The notes: generated from the sequence alone by a model not told the origin. DNA of 64,000 nucleotides from Magnetospirillum molischianum DSM 120 (GCF_000294655.1 NZ_CAHP01000001.1:39659-103658), one strand, 5' to 3'; counted from the first letter of the stretch, positions 37,557 to 49,088 are shown. A program made the numbers and translations.

Positions 37557-38672
37557 CTAATTCCTCGTATAGGTCGGAATCTGGGCGACCACCAGGTCGG
37601 CCAGACTTTGAGCGGCATCGGCACGACCGGCGCGGGCAGCGCAATCGGCGGTACGGGCCAGGGTTTCGGGAGAGTGGATCAGCCCGACCAGCCGGGCCGC
37701 CAGTGTTTCGGCAGTAAAGCCTTCCTGTGGCATCAGCCACGCACCGCCATGTTCTTCGACGGCGTGAGCGTTGGCGGTCTGGTGATCGTCGATAGCGTAA
37801 GGGTAGGGCACCAGGATCGCCGGGCGTCCCAGCGCGGTCAGTTCAGCGACAGTCGAGGCTCCGGCGCGTGCGATCACCAGATGGGCGGCGGCCATCCGCT
37901 CGGGCGCATCGGCGAAGAAGCTTTGCAGGGTCGCCTTGACTCCGCTGGCCTGATAATCGCGCTCGACCGCTTCCAGATCCTCGGGGCGGCATTGCTGCGC
38001 AACGTCAAGGCGCTGCTTCAGATCCTCGGGCAACAGCGCCAGCGCGGCCGGTACGACTTCGGATAGCACCCGCGCCCCCTGACTGCCGCCCAGGATCAGC
38101 AGCCGGATCGGCCCGCTATTGTCCAGCGGTGGATAGGGCGTGTCGCGCAATGCGGCGATCGCCGCCCGCACCGGCATTCCGGTATGGACCAGCTTTTCGA
38201 TCAGGCGAGGATCGACATGCGAGACTTCGGGAAACGAGGTGGCGATACGGCCGACACGATTGGCCAGCAATCGGTTGGCGCGTCCCAACACCGCGTTCTG
38301 TTCGTGCAGTACGCTGGGCAGTCCGGCCATCGTCGCCGCCACCATTCCCGGCACAGAGGCATAGCCGCCAAAGCCGACCACCACCGCGGGCTTAAGCCGC
38401 TTCAGCAGCGAACGGGCCTGGACGATTCCCAGTCCCAATTCGACGACGGCGCGCAAGCGGGCCAACGGTCCTCGTCCGGCCAGTCCCCCGGCCCGGATGC
38501 GATAGGTTTCCAACTGTCCCAGGGTTCCGCCATAGACTTCGCCACGGCGGTCGGTCACCAGAGCCAGCCGGTGGCCGCGCTCCAGCAAAACCCCGGCCAG
38601 CGCTTCGGCGGGAAAGACGTGGCCGCCGGTACCGCCGGCGGCAAGGACAATCAACTCTTGTGTCGGACTCAT
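37557..38672 (-). CDS. murG: UDP-GlcNAc:undecaprenyl-PP-MurNAc-pentapeptide GlcNAc transferase
   Basis: Peripheral inner-membrane GT28 glycosyltransferase converting lipid I to lipid II. 371 residues from [71 protein letters not shown] and the donor-site [23 protein letters not shown] are all present. The open frame continues far upstream through ftsW in another phase. The true start overlaps the ftsW stop by ATGA. Confidence 0.97.
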   Translation of the reverse strand: MSPTQELIVLAAGGTGGHVFPAEALAGVLLERGHRLALVTDRRGEVYGGTLGQLETYRIRAGGLAGRGPLARLRAVVELGLGIVQARSLLKRLKPAVVVGFGGYASVPGMVAATMAGLPSVLHEQNAVLGRANRLLANRVGRIATSFPEVSHVDPRLIEKLVHTGMPVRAAIAALRDTPYPPLDNSGPIRLLILGGSQGARVLSEVVPAALALLPEDLKQRLDVAQQCRPEDLEAVERDYQASGVKATLQSFFADAPERMAAAHLVIARAGASTVAELTALGRPAILVPYPYAIDDHQTANAHAVEEHGGAWLMPQEGFTAETLAARLVGLIHSPETLARTADCAARAGRADAAQSLADLVVAQIPTYTRN

Positions 38673-39799
38673 GCGTCCAATCCTTCCCGGCCGTAACGGG
38701 TGCGGGTCAGCGCCAGCACCATTCCCATTCCCAGCGCCAGCGCCAGCATCGATGAACCGCCATAGGAGATGAACGGCAACGTCATTCCCTTGGCGGGCAT
38801 CAGCCGCAGCGTCGAGGCCATGTTGATGATCGCCTGCATTCCGAACTGGACCAGCAGGCCGGCTGTTGCCAGCACGACGAACAGATTGTCTTCCTTGACG
38901 AGGCGGCTTAACCCGCGCAAGACGATGAAGGCGAACAGAGCTACCACTAAAAGGCACAGCAACAGGCCGAATTCCTCGCCGCCGACCGCCAGGATGAAGT
39001 CGGTGTGGGCGTCGGGCAGAACCAGCTTGACCTTGCCTTCGCCGGGACCGCGACCGAACAGCCCGCCATTGCGAAAGGCGCTCAATGCCGTCGTCACCTG
39101 ATAGGCGTCGCCCGCCGAGGGGTCGAGGAAACGATCGACCCGTGACTGGACGTGCGGAAAGAACTGATAGGCCACCACCGCGCCGACCGGGGCCGCCATT
39201 CCCAGCACCGCCAGCCAAATCAGCGGCAGACCGGCCAGGAAAAACTGCACCGCCCAGATTGACGCCAGGATCACGGTTTGACCCACGTCGGGCTGGACCA
39301 GCAGCAAGAGCGCGGTCAGGCCGAACAGGCCGGTGGCGATGATCCGGCCGGGAAAGCCCGGCTCCAATCGGGCCGAGGCGAACATCCACCCCGCGACCAC
39401 GGTGAAGAACGGTTTCACGAATTCCGATGGCTGCACCGACAGGCCACCCAGCGACAGCCAGCGCCGCGCTCCCTTGACCTCGGCTCCCAGCAGCGGCACC
39501 AGCGCCAACAGCAGCAGCGAGATCAGCAGCCCGATCACCGCCGTCCGTCGGATCTGCTTTGGCGTCAGCAGCGAAATCCCCAGCATCAGGATCACCGCCG
39601 GGGCAAGGAAGACGAACTGGCGGCGGACGAAGTGGAAGCTTTGCGCCCCGATCCGCTCGGCCACGGCCGGGCTGGCGGCCATCGTCAGCAATGCGCCGAC
39701 CGCGATCAGCAGCAACAGGGCGGCGATGGTCCAGCGATCGACCGTCCACCACCAGCGGCCCAGAACGGATGTGTCCGTGCGTCCGAAGGTCACGCTCAT
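38669..39799 (-). CDS. ftsW: Peptidoglycan glycosyltransferase FtsW
   Basis: SEDS-family polytopic membrane glycosyltransferase that polymerises septal peptidoglycan with FtsI. 376 residues with about ten hydrophobic segments. Characteristic blocks are GAEVKGARRWLSLGGLSVQPSEFVKP, LVQPDVGQTV, GPGEGKVKLVLPDAHTDFILAVGGEE and LMPAKGMTLPFISYGGSSML. Start MSVTFGRTDTSVLG. It overlaps murG by 4 bases and follows murD by 67. Confidence 0.97.
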   Translation of the reverse strand: MSVTFGRTDTSVLGRWWWTVDRWTIAALLLLIAVGALLTMAASPAVAERIGAQSFHFVRRQFVFLAPAVILMLGISLLTPKQIRRTAVIGLLISLLLLALVPLLGAEVKGARRWLSLGGLSVQPSEFVKPFFTVVAGWMFASARLEPGFPGRIIATGLFGLTALLLLVQPDVGQTVILASIWAVQFFLAGLPLIWLAVLGMAAPVGAVVAYQFFPHVQSRVDRFLDPSAGDAYQVTTALSAFRNGGLFGRGPGEGKVKLVLPDAHTDFILAVGGEEFGLLLCLLVVALFAFIVLRGLSRLVKEDNLFVVLATAGLLVQFGMQAIINMASTLRLMPAKGMTLPFISYGGSSMLALALGMGMVLALTRTRYGREGLDA

Positions 39800-39866
39800 G
39801 ATTTATGCCCCTTAACGCGCCAATCGCTGCGCTTCGGTGCCGATCCGAGGCGGGCGAGTGCCGATG

Positions 39867-41228
39867 TCACGTCGCTCTCTCCCCGGTCAGGGCCATCACC
39901 ATTTCGCGGAACACGTCGCCGCGATGTTCGAACGATTTGAACTGATCCCACGAGGCGCAGGCAGGCGACAGCAGCACCACCGATCCCGCTTTGGCCTGAC
40001 GCCAGGCCAGTTCGACCGCGGCACCCAATTCACCGCAGCAGGTATAGGGAACCTTGCCCGCAAGGGTGCGGACGAAGGCCTCGGTCGATTCGCCGATCAG
40101 ATAGGCATGAGCGATGCGCGGGAAATAGGGGGCGAGGGCGTCGATACCGCCTTCCTTGGGACGTCCGCCGACGATCCAGTGGATCGATTCGTGACAGACC
40201 AAAGCCTTTTCGGTGGCATCGGCGTTCGTCGCCTTGGAATCGTTGATCCAGGCGACGTCGTTGAGTTCGGCCACCAGTTCCTGACGATGGGCCAGACCGG
40301 GATAGGTTGCCAGCGCGGCGATGGCGGCATCGGGCGAAACCCCTTCGGCGCGTGCGACGGCATAGGCGGCACAGACGTTCTGCCAGTTATGGCGGCCGGG
40401 CAGACGGGGAAAGCGGCGCAGATCGGCCACCGGCACACCATTGTCGAGCAACACGCCATCGGGGGCCGACACGCCCTGAGCCAGCGCGGCAAGGACCGAA
40501 ATCCGCACCACTCGCATTCCTCGTCCGGCCAGTTCGTCGGCAATGGCCCGGCAAGGCTCGTCATCGACGGCGACCACAGCCGTCCCGCCAGGAACCAGAT
40601 AATCGAACAGCTTCCGCTTGGCGGCGATATAGCCTTCCATTCCGCCATGTCGGCCAAGATGGTCGGGCGTGATGTTGAGCAGCGCCGCCGCCTTCAGGCC
40701 CAGTCCATCGGACAGCTCAAGCTGATAGGACGACAGTTCCAGAACGATGCTGCCCCCTTCGGGCAGATCGGCAAGATCCAGTGCGGCGGTGCCGAGATTG
40801 CCTCCGGCGGCGGTCGGTCGTCCGGACTGAGCCAGCAAATGCGCCAGAAGGGTGGTAGTAGTCGATTTACCATTCGTGCCGCTAACGGCGACAAAACGGG
40901 CGTCGGGGCGAGCGCGGGCCAGCAGGGCGACGTCGCACACGACCGGAATTCCGGCGGCGCGGGCGGCCTGGGCCAGGGGGTGCGGCTTGGGGTGGGTGTG
41001 GGGGATGCCGGGGCTCCACACCACCAGATCGGCGGCGACGTGGCCGTTCTGAAGCGGATCGACGACCGGAATGCCGCTGGCGGCGGCGCTGCTCCGGGTG
41101 GCTGCGTCGTCGTCCCAGGCCCGCAACATTGCTCCGCCAGCCAAAAGCGCGCGCGCGGTGGCGGTGCCGGATTTCCCCAGCCCCATCACCGCGACGCTCT
41201 TACCCTTCAGGAAGGTGACCCCGATCAT
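39867..41228 (-). CDS. murD: UDP-N-acetylmuramoylalanine--D-glutamate ligase
   Basis: Mur ligase adding D-Glu. 453 residues: MIGVTFLKGKSVAVMGLGKSGTATARAL, then ATP loop VAVSGTNGKSTTTTLLAHLL, ITPDHLGRHGGMEGY, INDSKATNADATEKAL and LLSPACASWDQFKSFEHRGDVF. Length and motifs match MurD. Seven bases separate it from the mraY stop. Confidence 0.97.
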   Translation of the reverse strand: MIGVTFLKGKSVAVMGLGKSGTATARALLAGGAMLRAWDDDAATRSSAAASGIPVVDPLQNGHVAADLVVWSPGIPHTHPKPHPLAQAARAAGIPVVCDVALLARARPDARFVAVSGTNGKSTTTTLLAHLLAQSGRPTAAGGNLGTAALDLADLPEGGSIVLELSSYQLELSDGLGLKAAALLNITPDHLGRHGGMEGYIAAKRKLFDYLVPGGTAVVAVDDEPCRAIADELAGRGMRVVRISVLAALAQGVSAPDGVLLDNGVPVADLRRFPRLPGRHNWQNVCAAYAVARAEGVSPDAAIAALATYPGLAHRQELVAELNDVAWINDSKATNADATEKALVCHESIHWIVGGRPKEGGIDALAPYFPRIAHAYLIGESTEAFVRTLAGKVPYTCCGELGAAVELAWRQAKAGSVVLLSPACASWDQFKSFEHRGDVFREMVMALTGERAT

Positions 41229-41235
41229 CCTCGCC

Positions 41236-42324
41236 TCATCGCAACTTCAACGTCGATAGTCCGGCCAACCCCAGGATGGTGGCGATGATCCAGAAGCGGA
41301 TCACCACTGTTGGCTCGGCCCAGCCCTTCTTTTCGAAATGATGGTGCAGCGGTGCCATGCGGAAGACGCGCTTTCCGGTCAGCTTGTACGACGTGACCTG
41401 GACAATCACCGAAACCGTTTCCAGCACGAACAGACCGCCGACGATGCCGAGAACCAGTTCGTGCTTGGTCACCAGCGCCACCGCGCCCAGCGCGCCGCCC
41501 AGAGCCAGCGATCCGGTGTCACCCATGAACACCATCGCGGGCGGAGCGTTGAACCACAGGAACCCCAGACCGGCCCCGACCAGCGCCCCACAGAACACCG
41601 CCAGTTCGCCCGAACCGGGGACGTAGTGGATTTGCAGGTAATTGGAGAAGACGGCGTGGCCGACCAGATAGGAGATCACCGCGAAGACTCCGGCGGCGAT
41701 CATCACCGGCACGATCGCCAGTCCGTCCAATCCGTCGGTCAGGTTGACGGCGTTACCGGCCCCCACCACCACGAACACGGCGAAGGGAAGATAGAACCAT
41801 GACAACTGAACCAGCATCATCTTGAAGAACGGTACCGCCAGCGCGCCCGCCAACGGTTCGCGCTGAAGGGTGAAGACCCAATAGGCGGCGATTAGAGCGA
41901 TTGCGATCTCGCCCAAAAGCTTCATGCGACCGGGGAGACCCTTCGGGTTCTTCTTCGAGATCTTGAGGTAATCGTCGAGAAAGCCGATCAGGCCATAGCC
42001 CAGGGTCACCAGCATCACGATCCAAACGTTGGGCGAGCGCAGATCGGCCCACAGCAGCGTCGAAACCGACAGTGCGATCAGGATCAGCAGGCCGCCCATC
42101 GTCGGCGTGCCCTTCTTGGTCAACAGGTGACTTTCCGGTCCATCGGCGCGGATCGGCTGGCCCTGTTTTTGCCATGTGCGCAGCCAGACGATCAGGCGCG
42201 GCGCCAGCATGAACGAGACGATCAGCGCGGTCAGCGTAGCGCAGACCGTGCGAAACGTGATGTACTTGAACAGATTGAAGACCGCAATCTGGTCTGCCAG
42301 GGGATATAAAAAATTATATAGCAT
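41236..42324 (-). CDS. mraY: Phospho-N-acetylmuramoyl-pentapeptide-transferase
   Basis: Polytopic enzyme making lipid I from UDP-MurNAc-pentapeptide and undecaprenyl phosphate. 362 residues with about ten membrane segments. Signature blocks are [38 protein letters not shown] (catalytic Asp pair), [28 protein letters not shown] and the His-rich [15 protein letters not shown]. The start overlaps the 3' end of the murE-murF fusion by 11 bases. Confidence 0.97.
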   Translation of the reverse strand: MLYNFLYPLADQIAVFNLFKYITFRTVCATLTALIVSFMLAPRLIVWLRTWQKQGQPIRADGPESHLLTKKGTPTMGGLLILIALSVSTLLWADLRSPNVWIVMLVTLGYGLIGFLDDYLKISKKNPKGLPGRMKLLGEIAIALIAAYWVFTLQREPLAGALAVPFFKMMLVQLSWFYLPFAVFVVVGAGNAVNLTDGLDGLAIVPVMIAAGVFAVISYLVGHAVFSNYLQIHYVPGSGELAVFCGALVGAGLGFLWFNAPPAMVFMGDTGSLALGGALGAVALVTKHELVLGIVGGLFVLETVSVIVQVTSYKLTGKRVFRMAPLHHHFEKKGWAEPTVVIRFWIIATILGLAGLSTLKLR

Positions 42325-45181
42325 CTTGCCCTGGCACCCTTTCCGTCAGAGCTTGAACGACACGGCTCATGCGGCTTCCCGCAGAACCTTTGACCATCAC
42401 CACATCGCCGGGGCGCAAGCCCGCAAGAACCAGTGGTGCCACCGCATCCGCCGAATCGGCATGGCCGCCGCGACGCGAGGCGTCGAGCGCACGATGCAAA
42501 TGACTCATCAGTGGCCCGGCGGTGTACACCAGATCGATGCCCCAGGTCTCGATTGGTTCCGCAAGGCCGGCATGCAAAGCCGGCGAGTCTTCACCCAATT
42601 CCAGCATGTCGCCCAGAACCGCGATCCGCCGCGCGCCCTTGGCCGGGCGTGACGAGGCCAGGGTCGCGATTGCCGCTGCCATCGATACCGGCGAAGCGTT
42701 ATAGCTTTCATCGATCAGTTCGATATTGCCGCCGTCGAACGGCAGCCGTTTGCGTTGGCCTCGTCCTTTGGGGGCGGTCATCGCGCCCAGCGCTCGCGCC
42801 GCCTGGATCGGGTCGGCTCCCAACGCCTCGACGGCCAGCAATACCGCCAGAGAATTGACCGCCCAATGCTGGCCGGGAACCCCGACCCGATATGCCATCG
42901 CCCGGTCGCCGACCAGGGCGAACACCGCAGTCGAACCGGGATCGATGCCGCAATCGAGCAGGCGGGCGGTGGCGTCGATATGGTTGCCGAACGATCGGGT
43001 TTTGTGTCCCAGGATCGCGGCGGCTCCGGCCAGACGGTGGAAGTGGCGGTTGTCGCGCGGCAGCACCGCGATCCCATCCGGCTCCAGCCCGCTCAGAATT
43101 TCAGCCTTGGCGTCGGCGATTTCTTCGACCGAGGCGAAGAATTCGAGATGGACCGCCTCCACGGCGGTGATGATCGCGACATGGGGACGAACCAGCGCCG
43201 AGAGCGGGGTCAACTCGCCCGGATGATTCATCCCCAGTTCGAACACGGCAAAAGCGGCATCGCGGGGCAACCGGGCCAGCGACAACGGTACGCCATAATG
43301 ATTGTTGAGATTGCCGGCGGTAGTGTGGGTCGGTCCCTGTTCGGCCAAGGCCAGACCCAGCATTTCCTTGGTTCCGGTTTTGCCGACGCTGCCGGTGATT
43401 GCGGCGATCCGAGCCTTCGAGCGTGCACGGGCGGCGCGCGCCAATGCCGATAAAGCGGCAGTGGTATCGGCAACCAGCAACAGCGGCGCGTCCTCGCCCA
43501 CACCTTCGGGGCGGTGTGCAACCATGGCGCAGGCGGCTCCGGCGGCCAGAGCGGCGGCAACATGGTCATGGCCGTCGTGATTGGGACCGGCCAGCGCGAC
43601 GAACAGGTCGCCGGGGCGGATCGAGCGGCTATCGATTGAAACGCCCAGAGCATTCCAGGGGCGGCCGGATAGGGTGCCGGAGGTGGCGGCGGCAGCCTCG
43701 GCGGCGGTCCAGAGTGTTGTATCGCCGTTCGTATTCCCATCGGCGGCGGCGACGGCAGCGCGGGCTTCGGCGGCATCGTCGAACGGCAGCACGGTATCGC
43801 CGACGATCTGGCCGGTTTCGTGCCCCTTGCCCGCGATTACCAACACGTCACCCTGGCCCAGTCCGGCGATTGCGGTGCGGATCGCGGCATGGCGGTCGCC
43901 GATCTCAATGCCGCCCAGGCAACTGCCCAGGATCGCGGCGCGGATCGCGGCGGGATATTCGCCGCGTGGATTGTCGTCGGTGATGATCGCGGCGTCGGCC
44001 AGTCGCCCGGCGATCGACCCCATCAGGCCGCGCTTGCCCGGATCGCGGTTGCCGCCACAGCCGAACAGGGCCACCAATCGCCCGGATGCGTGGGGCTTTA
44101 ACGCCCGCAATACGGTCTCCAGCGCGTCGGGAGTATGGGCGTAATCGACAAAGATCGTCGCGCCATTCGTGCGTTCGGCGACCCGTTGCAGCCGTCCGGG
44201 AACGCCATCGAGGCTTTGCAAAGCCGCCAGGGCGCGGTCGGCATCCTCGCCAATCGCAATCGCCAGCCCCAGTGCCGACAGGGCGTTGTGGGCCTGGAAC
44301 CGTCCTGCGAGAGGCAGGGCAACCGAGACATCGCGACCGAACAGGGTCAGGCGCAGATCCTGCCCGGACGGCGTTGGCCGGGCTTCGATCAGGCGGATAT
44401 CGCTTCCGGCGGCTCCGGTGGTAATCAGGCGATGGCCGTGTTCCGTGGCAGCCTTGGCGAAATAGGGCGACCAGTCGCAGTCCATGTCGATGACCGCAAC
44501 GCCGTCATCAGGCAGCAGTTCGCTAAACAATCGCCGTTTTGCCGCGGCGTAGGTTTCCATGTCGTGGTGATAGTCGAGATGGTCGCGGGTCAGGTTGGTG
44601 AAGGCGGCGGCTTTCAGCGCCACTCCGTCCAACCGTTCCTGATCGAGTCCGTGGCTCGACGCTTCAAGGCTGGCGTGGGTGATGCCCATCTTGGCCAATT
44701 GAGCCAGGATTGTGTGCAACGCCACGGGATCGGGGGTGGTCAGTCCACCCTGATTGTCCCAGCCCTCGGCGATCACTCCCAACGTGCCGATGGTGGCGGC
44801 CCGGTGGCCCAGCGTCCCCATGATCCGACGGAAGAACCAGGCGGTCGAGGTTTTGCCGTTGGTGCCGGTTACCGCGACCATCGTTTCGGGCTGGGGACCG
44901 GCGAAGGCGGTGGCCAGCAGCGCCAGCCGACGGCGCGGATGGGGGGCCTGGATCAGTGCGACCGAGTCGGGCACTCCCTCGGGGACGGTGCCATCGGGAA
45001 CCAGGATCGCCACGGCTCCGGCGGCCAGAGCGGCGGGGATAAAGGCGCGGCCATCGGTGCGGGTGCCGGGCAAGGCGGCGAACAAAAAGCCGGGCCGAAC
45101 CTGCCTTGAATCGGCGGTTAGTCCGGTGATGATCGGATCGGGGCCTGAATGGCCGGGCAACAGGTCAGTCAAACGCGGCAA
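42314..45181 (-). CDS. murE-murF: Bifunctional MurE-MurF ligase (natural fusion)
   Basis: A single uninterrupted 955-residue frame covers two Mur ligases. Residues about 1-475 are Mur[18 protein letters not shown] loop [12 protein letters not shown] (near 105), [11 protein letters not shown], and TDDNPRGE (near 402), whose DNPR marks meso-diaminopimelate specificity. Residues about 485-955 are Mur[22 protein letters not shown] loop [12 protein letters not shown] (near 595), [21 protein letters not shown] and [13 protein letters not shown]. The join is an Ala-rich linker with no start or stop. The first codon is TTG with GGGAGG upstream. It overlaps ftsI by 17 bases and mraY by 11. Confidence 0.96.
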   Translation of the reverse strand: MPRLTDLLPGHSGPDPIITGLTADSRQVRPGFLFAALPGTRTDGRAFIPAALAAGAVAILVPDGTVPEGVPDSVALIQAPHPRRRLALLATAFAGPQPETMVAVTGTNGKTSTAWFFRRIMGTLGHRAATIGTLGVIAEGWDNQGGLTTPDPVALHTILAQLAKMGITHASLEASSHGLDQERLDGVALKAAAFTNLTRDHLDYHHDMETYAAAKRRLFSELLPDDGVAVIDMDCDWSPYFAKAATEHGHRLITTGAAGSDIRLIEARPTPSGQDLRLTLFGRDVSVALPLAGRFQAHNALSALGLAIAIGEDADRALAALQSLDGVPGRLQRVAERTNGATIFVDYAHTPDALETVLRALKPHASGRLVALFGCGGNRDPGKRGLMGSIAGRLADAAIITDDNPRGEYPAAIRAAILGSCLGGIEIGDRHAAIRTAIAGLGQGDVLVIAGKGHETGQIVGDTVLPFDDAAEARAAVAAADGNTNGDTTLWTAAEAAAATSGTLSGRPWNALGVSIDSRSIRPGDLFVALAGPNHDGHDHVAAALAAGAACAMVAHRPEGVGEDAPLLLVADTTAALSALARAARARSKARIAAITGSVGKTGTKEMLGLALAEQGPTHTTAGNLNNHYGVPLSLARLPRDAAFAVFELGMNHPGELTPLSALVRPHVAIITAVEAVHLEFFASVEEIADAKAEILSGLEPDGIAVLPRDNRHFHRLAGAAAILGHKTRSFGNHIDATARLLDCGIDPGSTAVFALVGDRAMAYRVGVPGQHWAVNSLAVLLAVEALGADPIQAARALGAMTAPKGRGQRKRLPFDGGNIELIDESYNASPVSMAAAIATLASSRPAKGARRIAVLGDMLELGEDSPALHAGLAEPIETWGIDLVYTAGPLMSHLHRALDASRRGGHADSADAVAPLVLAGLRPGDVVMVKGSAGSRMSRVVQALTERVPGQDAI

Positions 45182-46949
45182 CGTCGTGCCCTCCCGTCTG
45201 GCTCGTGGCGGTGGCAGGACGCCCGTCGCGGTTGCGTTCAGCGACCGGTTGGGGCGGTGTGGGTGGCTTGGGCATCAGCCCCAGCAGCGGAGCGATCTGG
45301 GCGATAATCCGACCGGTCGGTGGGGCGGCGGTCCAACCGGCGGCGATGAATCCAAAGGTTTCCTTTGTCCCCTGGGGCTCATCGACCATGACCAGGACGA
45401 CGTAGCGGGGATCGTCCATCGGAAAGGCGGCGATGAACGAGGCCAGCACCGCTTTGCGGCGATAGCCGCCATGGCCGACCTTTTCGGCGGTTCCGGTCTT
45501 GCCGCCGACTTCATAACCGGGTACGTCGGCTTTCTTGCCGGTTCCCACGGTGACCACCATCCGCATCAGGTCGCGAATCTGGGCCGAGGTCTTGGGCCTG
45601 ACGACCCGGACACCGGGGATTTCCTGGTCGGGAGCGTGGGCGACCAGGGTAGGGTTGCGGTATTCGCCGCCATTGACCAGGGCGGCGGTTCCGGCCAGCA
45701 ATTGCAGCGGCGTCACCGACAGACCGTGACCGAAAGAGATTGTGATCGTGTTGATTTCCCGCCAGGGATTGGGAACCAGTGGCGCGCCGACCTCGGGCAG
45801 TTCGATGGCCGGGGGGGCCAACATGCCGATACGGGCCATGAACGCCCGCTGAGTCTCGGTGCCGACCTCAAGCGCCATCCGCGCCGAGCCAATATTCGAG
45901 GAATGGATCAGAATTTCCGGGACGCTCATCCAGCGGTTCTGGGCGTGATCGTCGTGGATGACGTGGCCAGCGAAGACCAGCGGCTTAGTCGCATCGAAAC
46001 TGCTGTTGATATTGATCCGACCGCTTTCCAACGCGACGGCGGTGTTAAACAGTTTGAAGGTCGAACCCATTTCGTAGGCGCCCTTGGTGGCGCGGTTGAA
46101 CAAAGCGGGATCGGTTCCTGGCGGTGGATCGTTGGGGTCGAAATCGGGCAGGCTGACCATGGCCAGCAATTCGCCGGTGTGGACATCCATCACCATTCCG
46201 GTCGCGCCGATTGCCCTGAACTCGGCAACGGCGCGAGCCAGTTCGTCGCGGACGATGGTCTGGGCCCGGATGTCGATCGACAGCATCAGCGGCTCACGGC
46301 TTTCCCGCAACGTCCGCTCGAAATGCTTTTCGATCCCGGCGATGCCACTATTGTCGATATCGGTCATTCCGACGACATGGGCGAGCAGGCTGCCGTGTGG
46401 ATAGACCCGGCTTTCGCCTTTTTCGAATTGCAGGCCGGGAATGCCCAGCGCGTTGACGTCCTGATGCTGGCGCGGCGTCAGGTTGCGACGCAGATAGATG
46501 AATTGTCGCGACGAGGACAGCGTCGCCGCGGTTTCAGCGACATCAAGCTCGGGCAGGATTTCGGTCAGCCGGGCTGCCGCCTGTTCGACATCGACGCGGG
46601 CGGCGCGAATGTCATCAGGACGGGCGAACAGCGAAACCGTCGGCAGGGACGAAGCCAGCAGAATCCCGTTGCGGTCGGTAATGTCCGCCCGCTCCATCTC
46701 GATACCGTCGGTGCGGGCCTTGGCCGGTCCGCTTTGGCGGGGCGACTGGTAATCCAGCACCGAGACGTCGATCAGCCGCACCACGATTACGCCGAATATC
46801 GCGACGAAAGCCAGGGCGGTCGCGATGAGACGCGACCGCCCTGTTTCTAAAGCTTCGCTCCGCACGCCGTCGAGCCGAACCGCGATCCCGGCCTGGAGAT
46901 CGTCGCCGGCGTGAAAGCCGGGCCTGCGGCGCGATGGGAACAATCTCAT
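45165..46949 (-). CDS. ftsI: Peptidoglycan D,D-transpeptidase FtsI (PBP3)
   Basis: Class B penicillin-binding protein for septal crosslinking. 594 residues with a cytoplasmic N-terminus, one membrane anchor LIATALAFVAIFGVIVVRLI, the dimerisation domain from DRNGILLASSLPTVSLFA, then the transpeptidase domain. The three active-site motifs are present: GSTFKL (SxxK), HSSNIG (SxN) and GGKTGTAEK (KTG). Overlaps ftsL by ATGA and the murE start by 17 bases. Confidence 0.96.
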   Translation of the reverse strand: MRLFPSRRRPGFHAGDDLQAGIAVRLDGVRSEALETGRSRLIATALAFVAIFGVIVVRLIDVSVLDYQSPRQSGPAKARTDGIEMERADITDRNGILLASSLPTVSLFARPDDIRAARVDVEQAAARLTEILPELDVAETAATLSSSRQFIYLRRNLTPRQHQDVNALGIPGLQFEKGESRVYPHGSLLAHVVGMTDIDNSGIAGIEKHFERTLRESREPLMLSIDIRAQTIVRDELARAVAEFRAIGATGMVMDVHTGELLAMVSLPDFDPNDPPPGTDPALFNRATKGAYEMGSTFKLFNTAVALESGRININSSFDATKPLVFAGHVIHDDHAQNRWMSVPEILIHSSNIGSARMALEVGTETQRAFMARIGMLAPPAIELPEVGAPLVPNPWREINTITISFGHGLSVTPLQLLAGTAALVNGGEYRNPTLVAHAPDQEIPGVRVVRPKTSAQIRDLMRMVVTVGTGKKADVPGYEVGGKTGTAEKVGHGGYRRKAVLASFIAAFPMDDPRYVVLVMVDEPQGTKETFGFIAAGWTAAPPTGRIIAQIAPLLGLMPKPPTPPQPVAERNRDGRPATATSQTGGHDVAAFD

Positions 46950-47551
46950 CGAGTATCCCCGTCGATGACCGGATCGCCCTGAGCTAGGGCTGGCGAGCGG
47001 ATGACGATCGAGTGTCCGCCGCCACGGGCGGGTTGTACCGTCGTGAGGGAAGGGCTTGCCGGGAGAGGAGGAGGGGGGGCCGTGACGACCGGCTCGGCGC
47101 GGGCCAGAACCGGCTCGGCACGAGGCTGTGGCGGGGGCGCCGCCGGGATCGGACGCGGCGCGGGCCGTTCGGCCGGACGGCTGGCGGCGGTACGGACCAA
47201 CGTCGGACCTGTCTTGGCGGCGGCGGGCTTGGCCCGGCTGTCAGCGACCTTTGTTACCGGGGCGGGCAAGCCGTCGCGCAACACGACATCAAGCGATGCC
47301 ATCTGCGTCGGTTGGACCGGACGCATGCCGAGATGGCGTTCCGCCAGGGCGCGGAGGCGGGTCGGATCGTTGAGATAGGCCCATTCGGCGCGCAGGACGT
47401 GGACGCTTTCCTGATTGCTGCGGATTTCGGTGTTCAGCGCGTTCAGGCGGCGTTCCTGATCCTTGACTTCATGCTTGATCAAGAACAATCCGACGCCGAT
47501 GCAGGCCGCCAGTCCGATCCACAGGACGGTTCCGAGGATGCCGCGTTTCAT
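46946..47551 (-). CDS. ftsL: Cell division protein FtsL, with long Pro-rich C-terminus
   Basis: Small bitopic divisome protein of the FtsQLB complex. The 201-residue product has a short basic N-terminus, one membrane segment [21 protein letters not shown], then a coiled coil ([18 protein letters not shown]...[24 protein letters not shown]) that is the family core. Beyond residue about 85 comes a 115-residue Pro/Ala/Arg-rich tail, making it much longer than the usual 90-120 residues. The assignment rests on topology, the LNDPTRL motif and position between rsmH and ftsI. Start overlaps the rsmH stop by ATGA. Confidence 0.88.
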   Translation of the reverse strand: MKRGILGTVLWIGLAACIGVGLFLIKHEVKDQERRLNALNTEIRSNQESVHVLRAEWAYLNDPTRLRALAERHLGMRPVQPTQMASLDVVLRDGLPAPVTKVADSRAKPAAAKTGPTLVRTAASRPAERPAPRPIPAAPPPQPRAEPVLARAEPVVTAPPPPLPASPSLTTVQPARGGGHSIVIRSPALAQGDPVIDGDTR

Positions 47552-48516
47552 GCTGCCCTCCCGGTGGTCTGATGCCATGCTGGCGCTTCGGTGCGGACGG
47601 CGGCGCGCAGCCGCGCCGATCGGGCGCGGGGATTGCGGTCCAACTCGTCCTCGCCGGGGCGGACGGCGCGGCGTTGGGTCAGGGCGAAGCTGGGGCGCGG
47701 CCCGACTCCGCCATGGGGAAGATGGCGCGACGGCAGGGCCGCCGCGCCCGAACGCTCGCGCAGGAAGTCCTTGACGATCCGGTCTTCCAACGAGTGAAAC
47801 GTCACCACCACCAGCCGCCCGCCGGGAGCCAGCAGGGTTTCGGCGGCGGCCAGCCCACGCTCCAATTCGCCCAGTTCGTCATTGACGGCAATGCGCAGGG
47901 CCTGAAAAGTGCGGGTCGCCGGATCGATGCCGTCGGGATGACGCGGTACCACCTTGCGCACCAGTGTCGCCAGTTCCCCGGTGCGGCTGAAAGGCTGGAC
48001 CTTGCGGGCTTCGACAATGGCGCGGGCGATCCGACGTGACAGCCGTTCTTCGCCATAGCGATAGAGGATGTTGGCCAGATCGGCTTCGGGCGTCGTGTTG
48101 ACGATATCGGCGGCGTCGGGACCGGCACGCTCCATCCGCATGTCGAGCGGCCCGTCCTTCGAGAAGGAAAAGCCCCGTTCGGCCTCGTCGATCTGCATCG
48201 ACGACACTCCGATATCAAGCACGATGCCGTCCAGTCCGCCTGAGCCATCCTCGCCCAGCAGCGAAGCCATCTCGCCGAATCGACCGGCGAGGAAGGTAAA
48301 CCGGTCGGGATATTCGGCCGTCAGATCCCGTCCTCGCACGGCGGCGGTGGGGTCGCGGTCCAGCCCGGTCAGGCGGCAGCCCGACGCGGCGGTCAGGATC
48401 GCCCGGCTATACCCCCCGGCACCGAATGTTCCGTCGAGATAGCGACCGCCATCGTGCGGCTCCATCGCGGCGATTACTTCGGTCAGCAGGACGGGAAGAT
48501 GGGGGGCGGCACTCAC
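47548..48516 (-). CDS. rsmH: 16S rRNA (cytosine-N4) methyltransferase RsmH
   Basis: SAM-dependent methyltransferase of C1402 in 16S rRNA (also mraW). 322 residues from a GTG that overlaps the mraZ stop (GTGA). [29 protein letters not shown] (SAM site), [38 protein letters not shown] and [16 protein letters not shown] are all canonical. Confidence 0.97.
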   Translation of the reverse strand: MSAAPHLPVLLTEVIAAMEPHDGGRYLDGTFGAGGYSRAILTAASGCRLTGLDRDPTAAVRGRDLTAEYPDRFTFLAGRFGEMASLLGEDGSGGLDGIVLDIGVSSMQIDEAERGFSFSKDGPLDMRMERAGPDAADIVNTTPEADLANILYRYGEERLSRRIARAIVEARKVQPFSRTGELATLVRKVVPRHPDGIDPATRTFQALRIAVNDELGELERGLAAAETLLAPGGRLVVVTFHSLEDRIVKDFLRERSGAAALPSRHLPHGGVGPRPSFALTQRRAVRPGEDELDRNPRARSARLRAAVRTEAPAWHQTTGRAA

Positions 48517-48986
48517 GATTGGTCTCCGGGGGCGGTGCGGGGGCGCAACGGCAGGGTCGGGCGGTTCTTCAGGGCGCGGGCGCGAATATCGGCCTCGATC
48601 TCTCGATAGGTTTCGGGGCGCCAGATCTGGAAGGTTCGTCCCTTGCCGACAAAGGCGGCGGTTTCATCCAGTCCGGCGTGGGCGATTACATCTTCGGGCA
48701 ACAGGATACGCCCTTCGGCATCCCAGCCGAGCTGGCGAGCATCGGCGAAGATCAGGGCGCTCAGTTCCTCCTGCTCCGGGCTGAACAAGTCCAGGCTTTC
48801 AGCGCTGTCCGACAGCCGTTCCATGAAGTCGATGCCGCAGCCCTCGGCGCAGGACTGGGTGAACGAGCGGTAGGTTACAATCCCCTGGAAGGGCAGCGAC
48901 GCCAGGGCGGACCGAAACGGTGCTGGGACCGAGACGCGGCCCTTACGATCGACTTTATTGACGAATGTGGAGAGGAACAGAGCCAT
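48513..48986 (-). CDS. mraZ: Transcriptional regulator MraZ
   Basis: AbrB-like DNA-binding protein that forms ring oligomers and represses the dcw operon. 157 residues starting [26 protein letters not shown], the first AbrB-like repeat; the second repeat contains [21 protein letters not shown]. Length is typical. An upstream 41-residue in-frame extension was rejected because it precedes the canonical start and crosses the leader. The phased TGGGN repeats about 100 bases upstream are its expected operator. Confidence 0.96.
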   Translation of the reverse strand: MALFLSTFVNKVDRKGRVSVPAPFRSALASLPFQGIVTYRSFTQSCAEGCGIDFMERLSDSAESLDLFSPEQEELSALIFADARQLGWDAEGRILLPEDVIAHAGLDETAAFVGKGRTFQIWRPETYREIEADIRARALKNRPTLPLRPRTAPGDQS

Positions 48987-49088
48987 CCTCGTCCGCCTTG
49001 TCCTGAGATTGCCCGAAAACAGATGGGCGTAGATCTCGCCCTGATTGCCCGTAGCGTTTCGGCGCACGACTCCACTGGTGTGGCCGAG

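Noticed and set aside
38669-39752. N-terminal extension of murG through ftsW
   Set aside because: An open frame exists, but MurG motifs start exactly at the ATG overlapping the ftsW stop, and the extension is low-complexity.
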